The notes: generated by a model not told the origin, from the letters alone. A stretch of 20,816 nucleotides of DNA from UBA3792 sp964426415 (GCA_964426415.1 CAYRQM010000034.1:1-20816), one strand, 5' to 3'; counted from the first letter of the stretch, positions 6,998-13,155 are shown. A program made the numbers and translations.

Positions 6998-7840
6998 TCA
7001 GCGCACCTCCTTTTTGAATAGGTTGCAGGTATCTTCGTGCGCCTGCCGTTCGAACGTGCGGTAGGTGGCGGCACGCGCCATGGTTTCGTCAAAATCGACC
7101 AAATGGCCGTCGAAGTCGGGACCATCCACGCAGGCGAACTGCGTTTTGCCGCCCACGGTCAAGCGACAGCAGCCGCACATGCCCGTGCCGTCGATCATGA
7201 TGGGGTTCATGCTGACGATGGTCTTGATGCCGTATTCCTTGGTGAGCTTGGCGACAAATTTCATCATAATCAGCGGACCGATGGCAATGACGAGGTCGTA
7301 CTTTGCACCCGCCTCGATGCAGCGGCGCAGCGCGTCGGTGACAAGCCCGTGTTCGCCGCAGCTGCCGTCGTCCGACATGAGGAACGTGCGATCGCTTGCC
7401 GCACGGAACGCGTCCTCCAAAATGACCAGCTCCTTGTTGCGAAACCCGATGATGGCGTCCACCTGCGCACCCTGCGCATGCAGCTTTTTGGTGACGGGAT
7501 ACGCGATGGCGCAGCCGACGCCGCCACCGACCACGGCAACGCGGGAAACGCCCTCGGTCTCGGTCGGCTTGCCAAGCGGGCCTACAAAATCGGCAATGGT
7601 ATCACCCGCGTTCTTGTGATTGAGAAGCTCGGTGGTGGCGCCGACGATCTGAAAAATGATGGTGACGGTGCCCGCTTCCCGATCAAAGTCGGCGATGGTC
7701 AGCGGGATCCGCTCGCCCGCATCGTCTACGCGCAAGATGATGAACTGACCCGGCTCGGCCTTGCGCGCAATAAGGGGCGCCTCAATGTCCATCCGCGTGA
7801 CGGTGGGGTTTAGGATGTCTTTTCGAATGATGCGATACAT
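6998..7840 (-). CDS. nfnA: NADH-dependent reduced ferredoxin:NADP+ oxidoreductase, subunit A
   Basis: This 280-residue protein of the ferredoxin-NADP reductase superfamily has an FAD-binding barrel with the ERIPLTIADFD motif, then a nucleotide-binding domain starting VAVVGGGVGCAIAYPV. The C-terminal iron-sulfur motif DGTGMCGCCRL (Asp217, Cys222, 224, 225) is followed by Cys237. An Asp-plus-three-Cys set fits the unusual [2Fe-2S] ligation reported for NfnA. It directly precedes nfnB with a 1-bp gap, the arrangement seen in clostridial nfnAB. GGGAGG lies about 7 nt before the ATG on the minus strand. Older names for the same family are SudB or dihydroorotate dehydrogenase electron-transfer-like subunit; no pyrD is nearby, which favours NfnA. 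Confidence 0.85.
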   Translation of the reverse strand: MYRIIRKDILNPTVTRMDIEAPLIARKAEPGQFIILRVDDAGERIPLTIADFDREAGTVTIIFQIVGATTELLNHKNAGDTIADFVGPLGKPTETEGVSRVAVVGGGVGCAIAYPVTKKLHAQGAQVDAIIGFRNKELVILEDAFRAASDRTFLMSDDGSCGEHGLVTDALRRCIEAGAKYDLVIAIGPLIMMKFVAKLTKEYGIKTIVSMNPIMIDGTGMCGCCRLTVGGKTQFACVDGPDFDGHLVDFDETMARAATYRTFERQAHEDTCNLFKKEVR

Positions 7841-7867
7841 GACGATTCCTCCCTGTATGATGCTTCC

Positions 7868-7896
7868 ATTTTATAGTCTGCCGTGCGAATTGTCAA
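7868..7896 (-). promoter_or_regulatory. sigma-A promoter of nfnAB
   Basis: On the minus strand TTGACA (7891-7896) is followed after 17 bp by TAAAAT (7868-7873). The start of nfnA lies 27 bp downstream of the -10 box. Confidence 0.75.
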
Positions 7897-7955
7897 TCTA
7901 TGTGCAAAACGAAACGCCATGCAAATTTTCGAACCGAAAAATGAGAAAAAAACAC

Positions 7956-7984
7956 TTGACAAGGCGGAAGGATGTGGGTAGAAT
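7956..7984 (+). promoter_or_regulatory. promoter of tRNA-Arg
   Basis: TTGACA (7956-7961), 17-bp spacer and TAGAAT (7979-7984), 22 bp before the mature tRNA 5' end. Confidence 0.85.
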
Positions 7985-8006
7985 AACAGGGTACGCAAAA
8001 GTACAT

Positions 8007-8082
8007 GCGCTTGTAGCTCAGTGGATAGAGTGCCCGGCTACGAACCGGTAGGTCGCAGGTTCGAATCCTGCCAGGCGCGCCA
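8007..8082 (+). tRNA. tRNA-Arg(ACG)
   Basis: The 76-nt cloverleaf has acceptor stem GCGCTTG/CAGGCGC, discriminator G and encoded CCA (8080-8082). The D stem is GCTC/GAGT with one G-U pair. The anticodon loop CTACGAA (8038-8044) carries ACG, and the T arm is GCAGG-TTCGAAT-CCTGC. The first anticodon-stem pair (C8033, T8049) is a mismatch; the other four are G-C. It is a single-gene unit with its own promoter and terminator. Confidence 0.95.
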
Positions 8083-8086
8083 GCAG

Positions 8087-8116
8087 AAGGCATCTTGCAA
8101 CAGCAAGGTGCCTTTT
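8087..8116 (+). terminator. intrinsic terminator of tRNA-Arg
   Basis: AAGGCATCTTGC (8087-8098) pairs with GCAAGGTGCCTT (8103-8114), 12 bp including one G-U pair, around loop AACA, and ends in TTTT. Confidence 0.9.
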
Positions 8117-8120
8117 GCAA

Positions 8121-8198
8121 TGAAATTTGCCCTTACGGGCAAGTGAAATTTGCTTCGCAAGTGAAATATGTCTTCGCCATGTGAAATGCCTCACGGCG
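8121..8198 (+). repeat. array of four GTGAAAT + mini-hairpin units
   Basis: (G)TGAAAT recurs at 8121, 8143, 8161 and 8181, each followed by a different short inverted repeat: TTGCCC-TTAC-GGGCAA, TTGC-TTC-GCAA, ATG(T)CTTCGCCAT and GCC-TCAC-GGC. The lead motif is constant while both arms of each hairpin change together. No reading frame or promoter explains it; I regard it as an intergenic repeat family of unknown role. Confidence 0.7.
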
Positions 8199-8246
8199 TT
8201 TGGGAATACGAACCTTTCACACCACGCGCTGTCGTACCCCGCGCTT

Positions 8247-8323
8247 TGTCATGCTGACGCAGCGTTAGCGAGGAAGAATCTCCCACTTGCGTGCAAGATC
8301 CTTCGCCGAAGCGCAGGATGACA
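8247..8323 (+). repeat. imperfect palindromic intergenic repeat
   Basis: The element starts TGTCATGCTGACGCAGCG and ends GAAGCGCAGGATGACA, giving outer arms TGTCAT/ATGACA with further imperfect pairing (AGAATCT/AGATCCTTC region). It resembles the dispersed 'TGTCATCCTGAGCG...GGATGACA' palindromes found between genes in many bacteria. A T run (8331-8336) follows, so it could also act as a weak terminator. Confidence 0.6.
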
Positions 8324-8370
8324 TTGAGGCTTTTTTGCGTTCTCTTCCCCTCAAATCGTGTACGCGGGTC

Positions 8371-8554
8371 TTCCCGCAAAAGGTTGGTAGCGCCGCAATC
8401 CAAACCGTGTGAACGTATGTTCCCGCAAAAGGTTGGTAGCGAAGCGAAAGGCGCAGCCGAAGCGAGCGTGACCTTTTGCGGAGAGGAGGCGCGACGGAGC
8501 AGCGAACAGTGGTTCCGCAGAATCCACCGTGAGTATAGCGAAGTCCGCGCCTCC
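8371..8554 (+). repeat. composite intergenic repeat with 22-bp direct and inverted copies
   Basis: TTCCCGCAAAAGGTTGGTAGCG occurs exactly twice (8371-8392 and 8420-8441, 49-bp period). Its ACCTTTTGCGG complement follows at 8471-8481, giving an 11-bp inverted pair. Further on, GGAGGCGCG (8485-8493) is mirrored by CGCGCCTCC (8546-8554). I see no coding support and no transposase; a miniature repeat element is plausible. This and the two preceding repeats fill the gene-free stretch 8117-8560. Confidence 0.6.
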
Positions 8555-8567
8555 GACGCGCCTCCGA

Positions 8568-8596
8568 TTGACAGATTTCGTAATTTTTGGTACAGT
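8568..8596 (+). promoter_or_regulatory. promoter of the zinc-ribbon protein gene
   Basis: TTGACA (8568-8573), 17-bp spacer and TACAGT (8591-8596), 35 bp upstream of the start codon. Confidence 0.7.
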
Positions 8597-8630
8597 ACAA
8601 ACATAGAATTCATTGCATCGGAGGAAACAT

Positions 8631-9746
8631 ATGGAAGAATTCGATCAAGCACGGCGTGCCGACACCATGCAGGAAACCGACCGCAAGTGCCCCAAGTGCG
8701 GCGCAACATTGGTTTTTGATCCCAAGACGGGCGGTTTGTACTGCGCCTATTGCGACTACAAAGAAGAAATTAAGCAGGAACCCGCCAAGGAAGGGCCTGC
8801 CGAAGAAATCGATCTGTTCTCCGAACAGAATGTGGAGGGCTTCGACTGGGGCGCAAAAAAGAAAGTCGTCATCTGCGAATCCTGCGGCGCGGAAGCTTTA
8901 TACGACGAGCTGCAGCTTGCCGAGGTCTGCCCGTATTGTGGCAGCAACCATGTCATGCAGGCGAGCGAAGACGTCAAAACCTTGGCGCCGGGCGGCGTCG
9001 TGCCGTTCCTCATCACCGCAGCACAGGCGGGGGAGCGCTTCCAAAAATGGATCAAGCGCAAGTGGTTCTGCCCCAAGAAGGCAAAGGACAGAGCCAAGCC
9101 CGAAGCGTTCAAGGGCTTTTATCTGCCTTACTGGACATTCGATTCCAACACGACTTCGCCCTATACGGCGCGCTACGGCTACAACCGCACCCGCACCAAT
9201 TCCAAGGGCGAGAGCGAAACCTACACCGAGTGGCACAACACCAACGGCGTGTTTACGCATTTCTATGACGACGTGCTGGTGCAGGCGACAAAGCGCTACG
9301 ACGCGTCGCTGCTTGGCAGCATCGAGCCGTATGACACGGGCGACAACAAAGCCTACAAGCCCGAATACGTCGCGGGCTTCGTCGCAGAACGCTATTCCGT
9401 CGGCTTGAAGGATGCGTGGGCGACGGCGACGCGAAAGATCAATACCCTCATCGAAAACGGCATTCGGGATGAAGTCCAAAATCGCTTCCATGCCGACACG
9501 GTGGATTCCGTCCGCTTCTCCACCACGCACAGCAAACCATCGTACAAATACCTCATGCTGCCGCTGTGGATGAGCGCATTCCAATACAAGCAAAAATCGT
9601 ATCATTTCATGGTCAACGGGCAAACGGGTAAGGTGGGCGGCAAGACGCCAATCTCCGTGCCGAAGGTCATCCTGACGGTGGTCATCTGCATTGCCGTCGC
9701 GGTGCTGCTGTGGCTGCTGTTCACTTCGGGCGGCAGCGCATCCTAA
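8631..9746 (+). CDS. zinc-ribbon protein with C-terminal membrane anchor
   Basis: This 371-residue protein has two four-Cys zinc ribbons: Cys20/23 with Cys38/41 (CPKC...CAYC) and Cys82/85 with Cys100/103 (CESC...CPYC). A long domain rich in Tyr, Trp and Thr follows, and a single hydrophobic segment sits near the C-terminus (about 346-364, VILTVVICIAVAVLLWLLF). The tail after it is short, so the ribbons are probably cytosolic and the protein tail-anchored. Relatives are annotated as TFIIB-type zinc-ribbon or hypothetical proteins; their function is not known to me. GGAGG (8620-8624) supports the ATG at 8631 over an upstream in-frame start at 8613. It is monocistronic with its own promoter and terminator. 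Confidence 0.85.
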   Translation: MEEFDQARRADTMQETDRKCPKCGATLVFDPKTGGLYCAYCDYKEEIKQEPAKEGPAEEIDLFSEQNVEGFDWGAKKKVVICESCGAEALYDELQLAEVCPYCGSNHVMQASEDVKTLAPGGVVPFLITAAQAGERFQKWIKRKWFCPKKAKDRAKPEAFKGFYLPYWTFDSNTTSPYTARYGYNRTRTNSKGESETYTEWHNTNGVFTHFYDDVLVQATKRYDASLLGSIEPYDTGDNKAYKPEYVAGFVAERYSVGLKDAWATATRKINTLIENGIRDEVQNRFHADTVDSVRFSTTHSKPSYKYLMLPLWMSAFQYKQKSYHFMVNGQTGKVGGKTPISVPKVILTVVICIAVAVLLWLLFTSGGSAS

Positions 9747-9763
9747 CATTTTCCCATCACTCA

Positions 9764-9793
9764 AAAAGGCGCTCCGATTTTGGAGCGCCTTTT
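9764..9793. terminator. bidirectional intrinsic terminator
   Basis: AAAAGGCGCTCC (9764-9775) and GGAGCGCCTTTT (9782-9793) form a perfect 12-bp stem around a 6-nt loop. It separates convergent genes (zinc-ribbon protein on plus, nitroreductase on minus) and carries U-tracts in both directions. Confidence 0.92.
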
Positions 9794-9805
9794 GCGTACC
9801 ATGCG

Positions 9806-10324
9806 TTATGCTTGGATGATGTAATCTGCCTTGCGTGCGGGCGCGTCTGGATGCGCGACTGCGGCATAGCCAAGAATGCAGTGTCCGATGCCGACGGCGT
9901 CTTCGGGCAGTCCCCACTTTTTGAGCAGGGCTTTGCCTTCCTCGGTTTCAAACATCTGCTTTGCGCGGTGAATCCAGCAGGAATCCACGCCGACGGCATA
10001 TGCGGCGTTCATCAGATTGCCCATCACCAAGCAGCCGTCCTCAAACCAAGTGCTTGCGCGGGACGGATTGCCAAAGACGATCACCACAGTGGGCGCGCCA
10101 TAGAAGGGATCGGTGTCCTTGCCCATCACGGCGGCGTTCATCTTGGAAAGCTTTTCAATCAGCGCAGGCTCTTGGACAACGACCATGGTGGGACTTTGCT
10201 TGCCACTTCCGGTGGGGGCAAAGGTGCCCGCCTCCAAAATGGCATGTAACTGTGCGTCGGGTATCTGCTCACTGCGATAAGCGCGGATGCTGCGACGTTC
10301 TTTGAGACAAGATAATGCGTCCAT
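9806..10324 (-). CDS. nitroreductase family protein
   Basis: This 172-residue FMN-dependent oxidoreductase of the short nitroreductase type starts MDALSCLKERRSIRAYRSEQ, with the FMN-phosphate Arg/Ser residues. FAPTGSGKQSP follows, then the GNLMNAAYAVGVDSCWIHRA helix-strand unit. It ends in GHCILGYAA, the conserved glycine-rich strand. The substrate cannot be told. The ATG has AGGAG about 8 nt upstream on the minus strand. It has its own promoter and terminator, so it is monocistronic. Confidence 0.9.
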   Translation of the reverse strand: MDALSCLKERRSIRAYRSEQIPDAQLHAILEAGTFAPTGSGKQSPTMVVVQEPALIEKLSKMNAAVMGKDTDPFYGAPTVVIVFGNPSRASTWFEDGCLVMGNLMNAAYAVGVDSCWIHRAKQMFETEEGKALLKKWGLPEDAVGIGHCILGYAAVAHPDAPARKADYIIQA

Positions 10325-10353
10325 AAGATTTCTCCTTACAATTATTCCATGTC

Positions 10354-10382
10354 AGTATACCAAAGAGCCACAAAAGAAGCAA
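10354..10382 (-). promoter_or_regulatory. promoter of the 9806-10324 nitroreductase
   Basis: On the minus strand TTGCTT (10377-10382), 17-bp spacer and TATACT (10354-10359), 29 bp upstream of the start codon. Confidence 0.8.
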
Positions 10383-10384
10383 GT

Positions 10385-10404
10385 AAAAAAGCCCCCGAAG
10401 GGGC
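10385..10404 (-). terminator. intrinsic terminator of a minus-strand small transcript
   Basis: GCCCC and GGGGC (10391-10395/10400-10404) enclose a 4-nt loop, followed on the minus strand by six T. A second stem (AGGACG/CGTCCT, about 10406-10425) sits just upstream in that direction. It cannot belong to the nitroreductase, whose promoter overlaps its downstream edge, so a separate transcript from the right must end here. Confidence 0.75.
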
Positions 10405-10423
10405 AAGGACGTAGGAGGCCGTC

Positions 10424-10540
10424 CTAAAACAATATCCGACAAGCCGCATTGACGCGCCGAACGAACAGCGCCCAACCAAGTCCCGAAACACGATCGATCC
10501 TGCGATACAACCTCTTCAATTCCCGCGCATTCATATCCAT
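10424..10540 (-). CDS. possible 38-residue small basic protein
   Basis: A short frame opens with ATG at 10540 and closes with TAG at 10424. GAGGAG lies 3 nt before the first ATG and 9 nt before an in-frame ATG at 10534, which is the better-spaced start (36 residues). The product begins MDMNARELKRLYRRIDRV and continues SGLGWALFVRRVNAACRILF. It has about nine Arg/Lys, a helical look and a short hydrophobic patch. An intrinsic terminator follows about 20 bp downstream, giving a compact unit. I recognise no family. Upstream only a TAGAAT without a good -35 is seen. A longer minus-strand frame (120 aa, 10269-10631) overlaps in another register and lacks a binding site. A non-coding small RNA is the main alternative. 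Confidence 0.4.
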   Translation of the reverse strand: MDMNARELKRLYRRIDRVSGLGWALFVRRVNAACRILF

Positions 10541-10556
10541 TCACTCCTCTCATCAG

Positions 10557-10568
10557 TCTACGCGTAGA
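10557..10568. promoter_or_regulatory. 12-bp perfect palindrome upstream of the small minus-strand ORF
   Basis: TCTACGCGTAGA reads identically on both strands. It lies 17 bp upstream of the first start codon of the 38-aa frame and just downstream of a TAGAAT, a position suited to an operator. Function is inferred from position only. Confidence 0.3.
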
Positions 10569-10829
10569 TTCTATCCGAAAAATGTGTCCAAATCCGTCGA
10601 TTCCTGTGAATGAAACGGGAAAGAAAGGCAAGAACTTTATGAATGGGGGTTGAACAAAGTGTGAACAAGTGGTAAATTATAATGGGAGGTTTTATTTCGA
10701 AATGGAATTGAGCAGGACGGTCGATCAAGCCGAACGGCAGCCGCTCTCGGAAAATCCCGCAAAATTCGGAAATCGCCTTAATAAATGCTGAAACGACAGA
10801 ATTAGTTTGCATTTTTAGGAAAATAACAC

Positions 10830-10858
10830 TTGCTTTTTGTGGTCATTTCTCTTATAAT
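10830..10858 (+). promoter_or_regulatory. promoter of the 60-aa peptide gene
   Basis: TTGCTT (10830-10835), 17-bp spacer and a perfect TATAAT (10853-10858). Between 10570 and 10829 I see no convincing gene, only an A/T-rich stretch with a further TATAAT at about 10678. Confidence 0.85.
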
Positions 10859-10902
10859 GAGCTTGATAGAAATTTGAGTTTCTCAATGTATGGAGGTATG
10901 TT

Positions 10903-11085
10903 ATGAAGCGTTACGAGAACCCGGCGATCGACGTAGTCAAGTTTGCAGCCTGCGACGTGATCTGTGCAAGCTGGACAAACGGCAACGGAACAAATTTGGG
11001 TACAGGCGATGGCGACCAGGACGAGATTCCTGCACCTCCCGGCTGGAACATGGGCAACGGCTCCAAGAATCTGCCCAACCCGTAA
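10903..11085 (+). CDS. 60-residue orphan peptide of the MKxYExP...DV type
   Basis: The product starts MKRYENPAIDVVKFAACDVI, then a Cys-Ala-Ser, then a Gly/Asn/Asp-rich tail (NGNGTNLGTGDGDQ) and a Pro-rich end (DEIPAPPGW, NLPNP). The conserved-looking start followed by a variable glycine-rich tail resembles short peptides I recall from gut Clostridia, whose function I do not know. There is no classical signal peptide. GGAGG (10892-10896), a strong promoter and a terminator make it a well-defined single-gene unit, strongly arguing that it is translated. The leader/core-like division suggests a ribosomally made modified peptide, but no modification enzyme, protease or transporter is in the window. 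Confidence 0.75.
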   Translation: MKRYENPAIDVVKFAACDVICASWTNGNGTNLGTGDGDQDEIPAPPGWNMGNGSKNLPNP

Positions 11086-11104
11086 TCCAATCAAGTTTTC
11101 TCAT

Positions 11105-11130
11105 ATAGCCACGCCTCTGCGTGGCTATTT
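11105..11130 (+). terminator. intrinsic terminator of the 60-aa peptide gene
   Basis: ATAGCCACGC (11105-11114) pairs perfectly with GCGTGGCTAT (11119-11128) around loop CTCT, then TTT. Confidence 0.85.
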
Positions 11131-11174
11131 CCTATCTTACGCAACAGCAAAAGACGCATTGCGCCAAATCAACA

Positions 11175-11201
11175 AACGCCGCCTTGTTCGGAAGCGGCGT
11201 T
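11175..11201 (-). terminator. probable terminator of the lipoprotein-PAP2 operon
   Basis: AACGCCGC (11175-11182) and GCGGCGTT (11194-11201) form an 8-bp stem. On the minus strand a T-rich but interrupted stretch (TTTGTTGATTT) follows. It lies 26 bp past the PAP2 stop codon. Confidence 0.6.
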
Positions 11202-11226
11202 CTTGGTTGCAGTGTGTGAAAGGGGA

Positions 11227-12261
11227 TTATGCCTGCTGTGCGGCTTTGCGTTCGCCTAGTTTTTGCAGCGGCGCAAACAGCATCGGATAGATGCCAAGCG
11301 CAAGGAAGGTCATGACGAGATAGCGCACGCCGTCCAGCACGGGGTAGATGACGCGTTCGCCGTTTTCGTCCAACATTGTCAGCCCAAGCGCCCTAAACAG
11401 CGATTTTAACCCCAAGCGCACGCCAATGACCAGCAGACCGCCCAGCACCAACTTGATGATTTGCACCCACCAGACGGCTTTGGTTTCGAACTTGACGACA
11501 TACGCGTCGAAGAACCAACCGAAGGTGAAGCCCATTGTGGTGCCCAGCAGGACGTATGCGTTCTTGAGACTGTGGCTGTCGGCGTGGGCGGGGGAGGCAA
11601 GCAAAAAGAGTACCATCGCGGCGCAAAGTAGATTGCCCAAAATGAGCAGCACGGCAAACGATTTGTTGCTGTCGCAAAGCTTGTGGAACAGCGCGTTGAC
11701 CAAGACCAGCGTCAAAATGCCCAGTGCAAGCCCGACCGCGACATCCAAAAGCGTATGCACGCCAAGGTACATCCGCGAGTAGGCGACCAGCACCGTCAAG
11801 ACAGCTGCAAGCAGATAGCCCCACCACTTTTTGAGGTAGATGGCGACGCCGCCCAAGGTCATGCAGGCGGATTGTGTATGCCCGCTTGGGAAGGAGAACC
11901 CGGTGGCGGCATTCTTGGCGTTCAGCCACGAGTCGCCCAGATCGTCGCCCACCACGCGGAAATCGGGATCGACGACCCAAGGCCGCGGCACCATGAACAG
12001 CGCCTTCAAAAACTGGTTCAGGAGGTTGCCCACCATAAACACGCTCATGAAGCGGTAGCCGTATTTTTTGTTGACGCACCAGATCAAAAGCATCCCCACA
12101 ACGATGAACACGACTTCGTGACCGAGGTAGGTGATGAGGCTGAACACAAGATTCAGCAGGGGAGAGCGCGTCTTTGCAATCCCGTATAGCAGATTCATCA
12201 GAAACTGATACAGGGAAGTTTGCGCAAGCGCGTCCGCCGATTGCATGTAGATTTGACCCAT
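11227..12261 (-). CDS. PAP2-family membrane phosphatase
   Basis: This 344-residue integral membrane protein has the three PAP2 active-site motifs: K86-x6-R93-P94 (KALFMVPRP), P125-S-G-H128 (FPSGHT) and S162-R163-x5-H169-x3-D173 (SRMYLGVHTLLD). These act on lipid phosphates such as phosphatidate, phosphatidylglycerophosphate or undecaprenyl pyrophosphate; which one is not evident. About eight to nine hydrophobic segments are seen, including a C-terminal membrane region of roughly 150 residues beyond the catalytic core, longer than a minimal PAP2 protein. GGAGG lies 5 nt before the ATG. It begins 26 bp after the lipoprotein stop, so the two are probably one operon at the cell envelope. Confidence 0.9.
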   Translation of the reverse strand: MGQIYMQSADALAQTSLYQFLMNLLYGIAKTRSPLLNLVFSLITYLGHEVVFIVVGMLLIWCVNKKYGYRFMSVFMVGNLLNQFLKALFMVPRPWVVDPDFRVVGDDLGDSWLNAKNAATGFSFPSGHTQSACMTLGGVAIYLKKWWGYLLAAVLTVLVAYSRMYLGVHTLLDVAVGLALGILTLVLVNALFHKLCDSNKSFAVLLILGNLLCAAMVLFLLASPAHADSHSLKNAYVLLGTTMGFTFGWFFDAYVVKFETKAVWWVQIIKLVLGGLLVIGVRLGLKSLFRALGLTMLDENGERVIYPVLDGVRYLVMTFLALGIYPMLFAPLQKLGERKAAQQA

Positions 12262-12287
12262 TTCTTCCTCCGAAACTTCGCTGAGAA

Positions 12288-13034
12288 TCAGCCGAGCAAG
12301 TCCAAAAGCTGTTTACAGAACGCGACGTTGAGATAGGACGTTCCTTCGGCGTTGCGCACAAGCTGTGTGACCAAGGCGGTGCCGCGGTCGTCGCGGTAGG
12401 CGATGGTCTCGCTGTTCAACGCAAACGTTTCGCCGTCCTCGGTCGTTTCCGTCAGGCAATCTTTCTCTTTGCGCTGTGTATATTTGGCGCCGTCGTCGTT
12501 GGGATACAGGAAGATGGTCAGATTGCAGTCCGCCATCTTGAAGTAGGCGCTCCATTCTTCGCTGTCCAAGGTAACGCCGTCGGGCGGCGACAGCGGATTT
12601 TGCATCAGCGCAATGGCTTGGTCGAAGGTGAGCAAGGTCAACACATCCAGCGAATAGGTGTCGTTGCCCAGTTTATAGCGCAGCGTGCCGTCGCAGGTTT
12701 CGATGCTCTTGCACGCATTGGAAGGCAGGTTTTCTTCAGAAACGGGCTGCGTCGTGTAGGCGGTATAGCAATAGGTCTGCCCGTCCTTCACGCGGGTTTC
12801 CGTCACGTCCGCAATGTCGTCAAGGGTGATCTTGCTGCGGCTTGCCGAGAGATACACCACGTCGCTGCCGATGCGATAGCAATAGTTGTGTCGGAGCGTG
12901 CTGTAACTGTACGTCAGCAGCGAACCCATGTTCCACGCAGCGCTGTCCGCTTGGTTTTGCGCGGCTTGCTTGCCGCACGCCAACAGCGTCGGCAGCATCA
13001 GACAAACTAATAGGATACAAAGGAATCGCTTCAT
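12288..13034 (-). CDS. putative lipoprotein of unknown function
   Basis: This 248-residue exported protein has a lipoprotein signal, MKRFLCILLVCLMLPTLLAC, in which LLAC with Cys20 is the lipobox. The mature part is Thr/Ser/Asp-rich with several Cys and reads like a soluble beta-rich domain; I recognise no family. The ATG at 13034 is preferred because AGGAGG lies 8 nt upstream on the minus strand. The in-frame GTG at 13040 would be only 2 nt from that site. It is probably co-transcribed with the PAP2 phosphatase, suggesting an envelope role. Confidence 0.8.
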   Translation of the reverse strand: MKRFLCILLVCLMLPTLLACGKQAAQNQADSAAWNMGSLLTYSYSTLRHNYCYRIGSDVVYLSASRSKITLDDIADVTETRVKDGQTYCYTAYTTQPVSEENLPSNACKSIETCDGTLRYKLGNDTYSLDVLTLLTFDQAIALMQNPLSPPDGVTLDSEEWSAYFKMADCNLTIFLYPNDDGAKYTQRKEKDCLTETTEDGETFALNSETIAYRDDRGTALVTQLVRNAEGTSYLNVAFCKQLLDLLG

Positions 13035-13062
13035 ACGCACGTCCTCCTAAATTTTGTTCTTT

Positions 13063-13091
13063 ATAGTATCATAATATTTAGGAAATGTCAC
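13063..13091 (-). promoter_or_regulatory. promoter of the lipoprotein-PAP2 operon
   Basis: On the minus strand GTGACA (13086-13091), 17-bp spacer and TACTAT (13063-13068). It is divergent from the dehydrogenase promoter that begins 36 bp to the right. Confidence 0.6.
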
Positions 13092-13126
13092 GAAAAACAT
13101 ACGGCGCTGAATTTTTCTCGGAATGG

Positions 13127-13155
13127 TTGCAATCGTGCGCGAATCTTGGTATAAT
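13127..13155 (+). promoter_or_regulatory. promoter of the aldehyde dehydrogenase-BMC operon
   Basis: TTGCAA (13127-13132), 17-bp spacer and TATAAT (13150-13155) preceded by TGG, which gives an extended -10 element. No operator-like repeat is visible around it. Confidence 0.8.

Noticed and set aside
7893..8120. Minus-strand frame reading GRIRTCDLPVRSRALYPLSY
   Set aside because: It is the antisense of tRNA-Arg; such frames are well-known false proteins made from tRNA genes.
8121..8560. Possible CRISPR array in the repeat-rich stretch
   Set aside because: Repeats are short, unequal and lack regular unique spacers of constant length; no cas gene is present.
8291..8719. 142-residue plus-strand frame across the repeats
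   Set aside because: It runs through the palindromic and direct repeats and into the zinc-ribbon gene in another register; no start signal.
10702..10791. 29-codon plus-strand frame (MELSRTVDQAERQPLSENPA...) after a TATAAT and GGGAGG
   Set aside because: The spacing from GGGAGG to ATG is about 12 nt, no good -35 is present and there is no terminator; not enough support to annotate.
10558..10812. 84-residue minus-strand frame between the two small units
   Set aside because: No ribosome binding site before its ATG, no recognisable family, and it ends inside the palindrome at 10557-10568.
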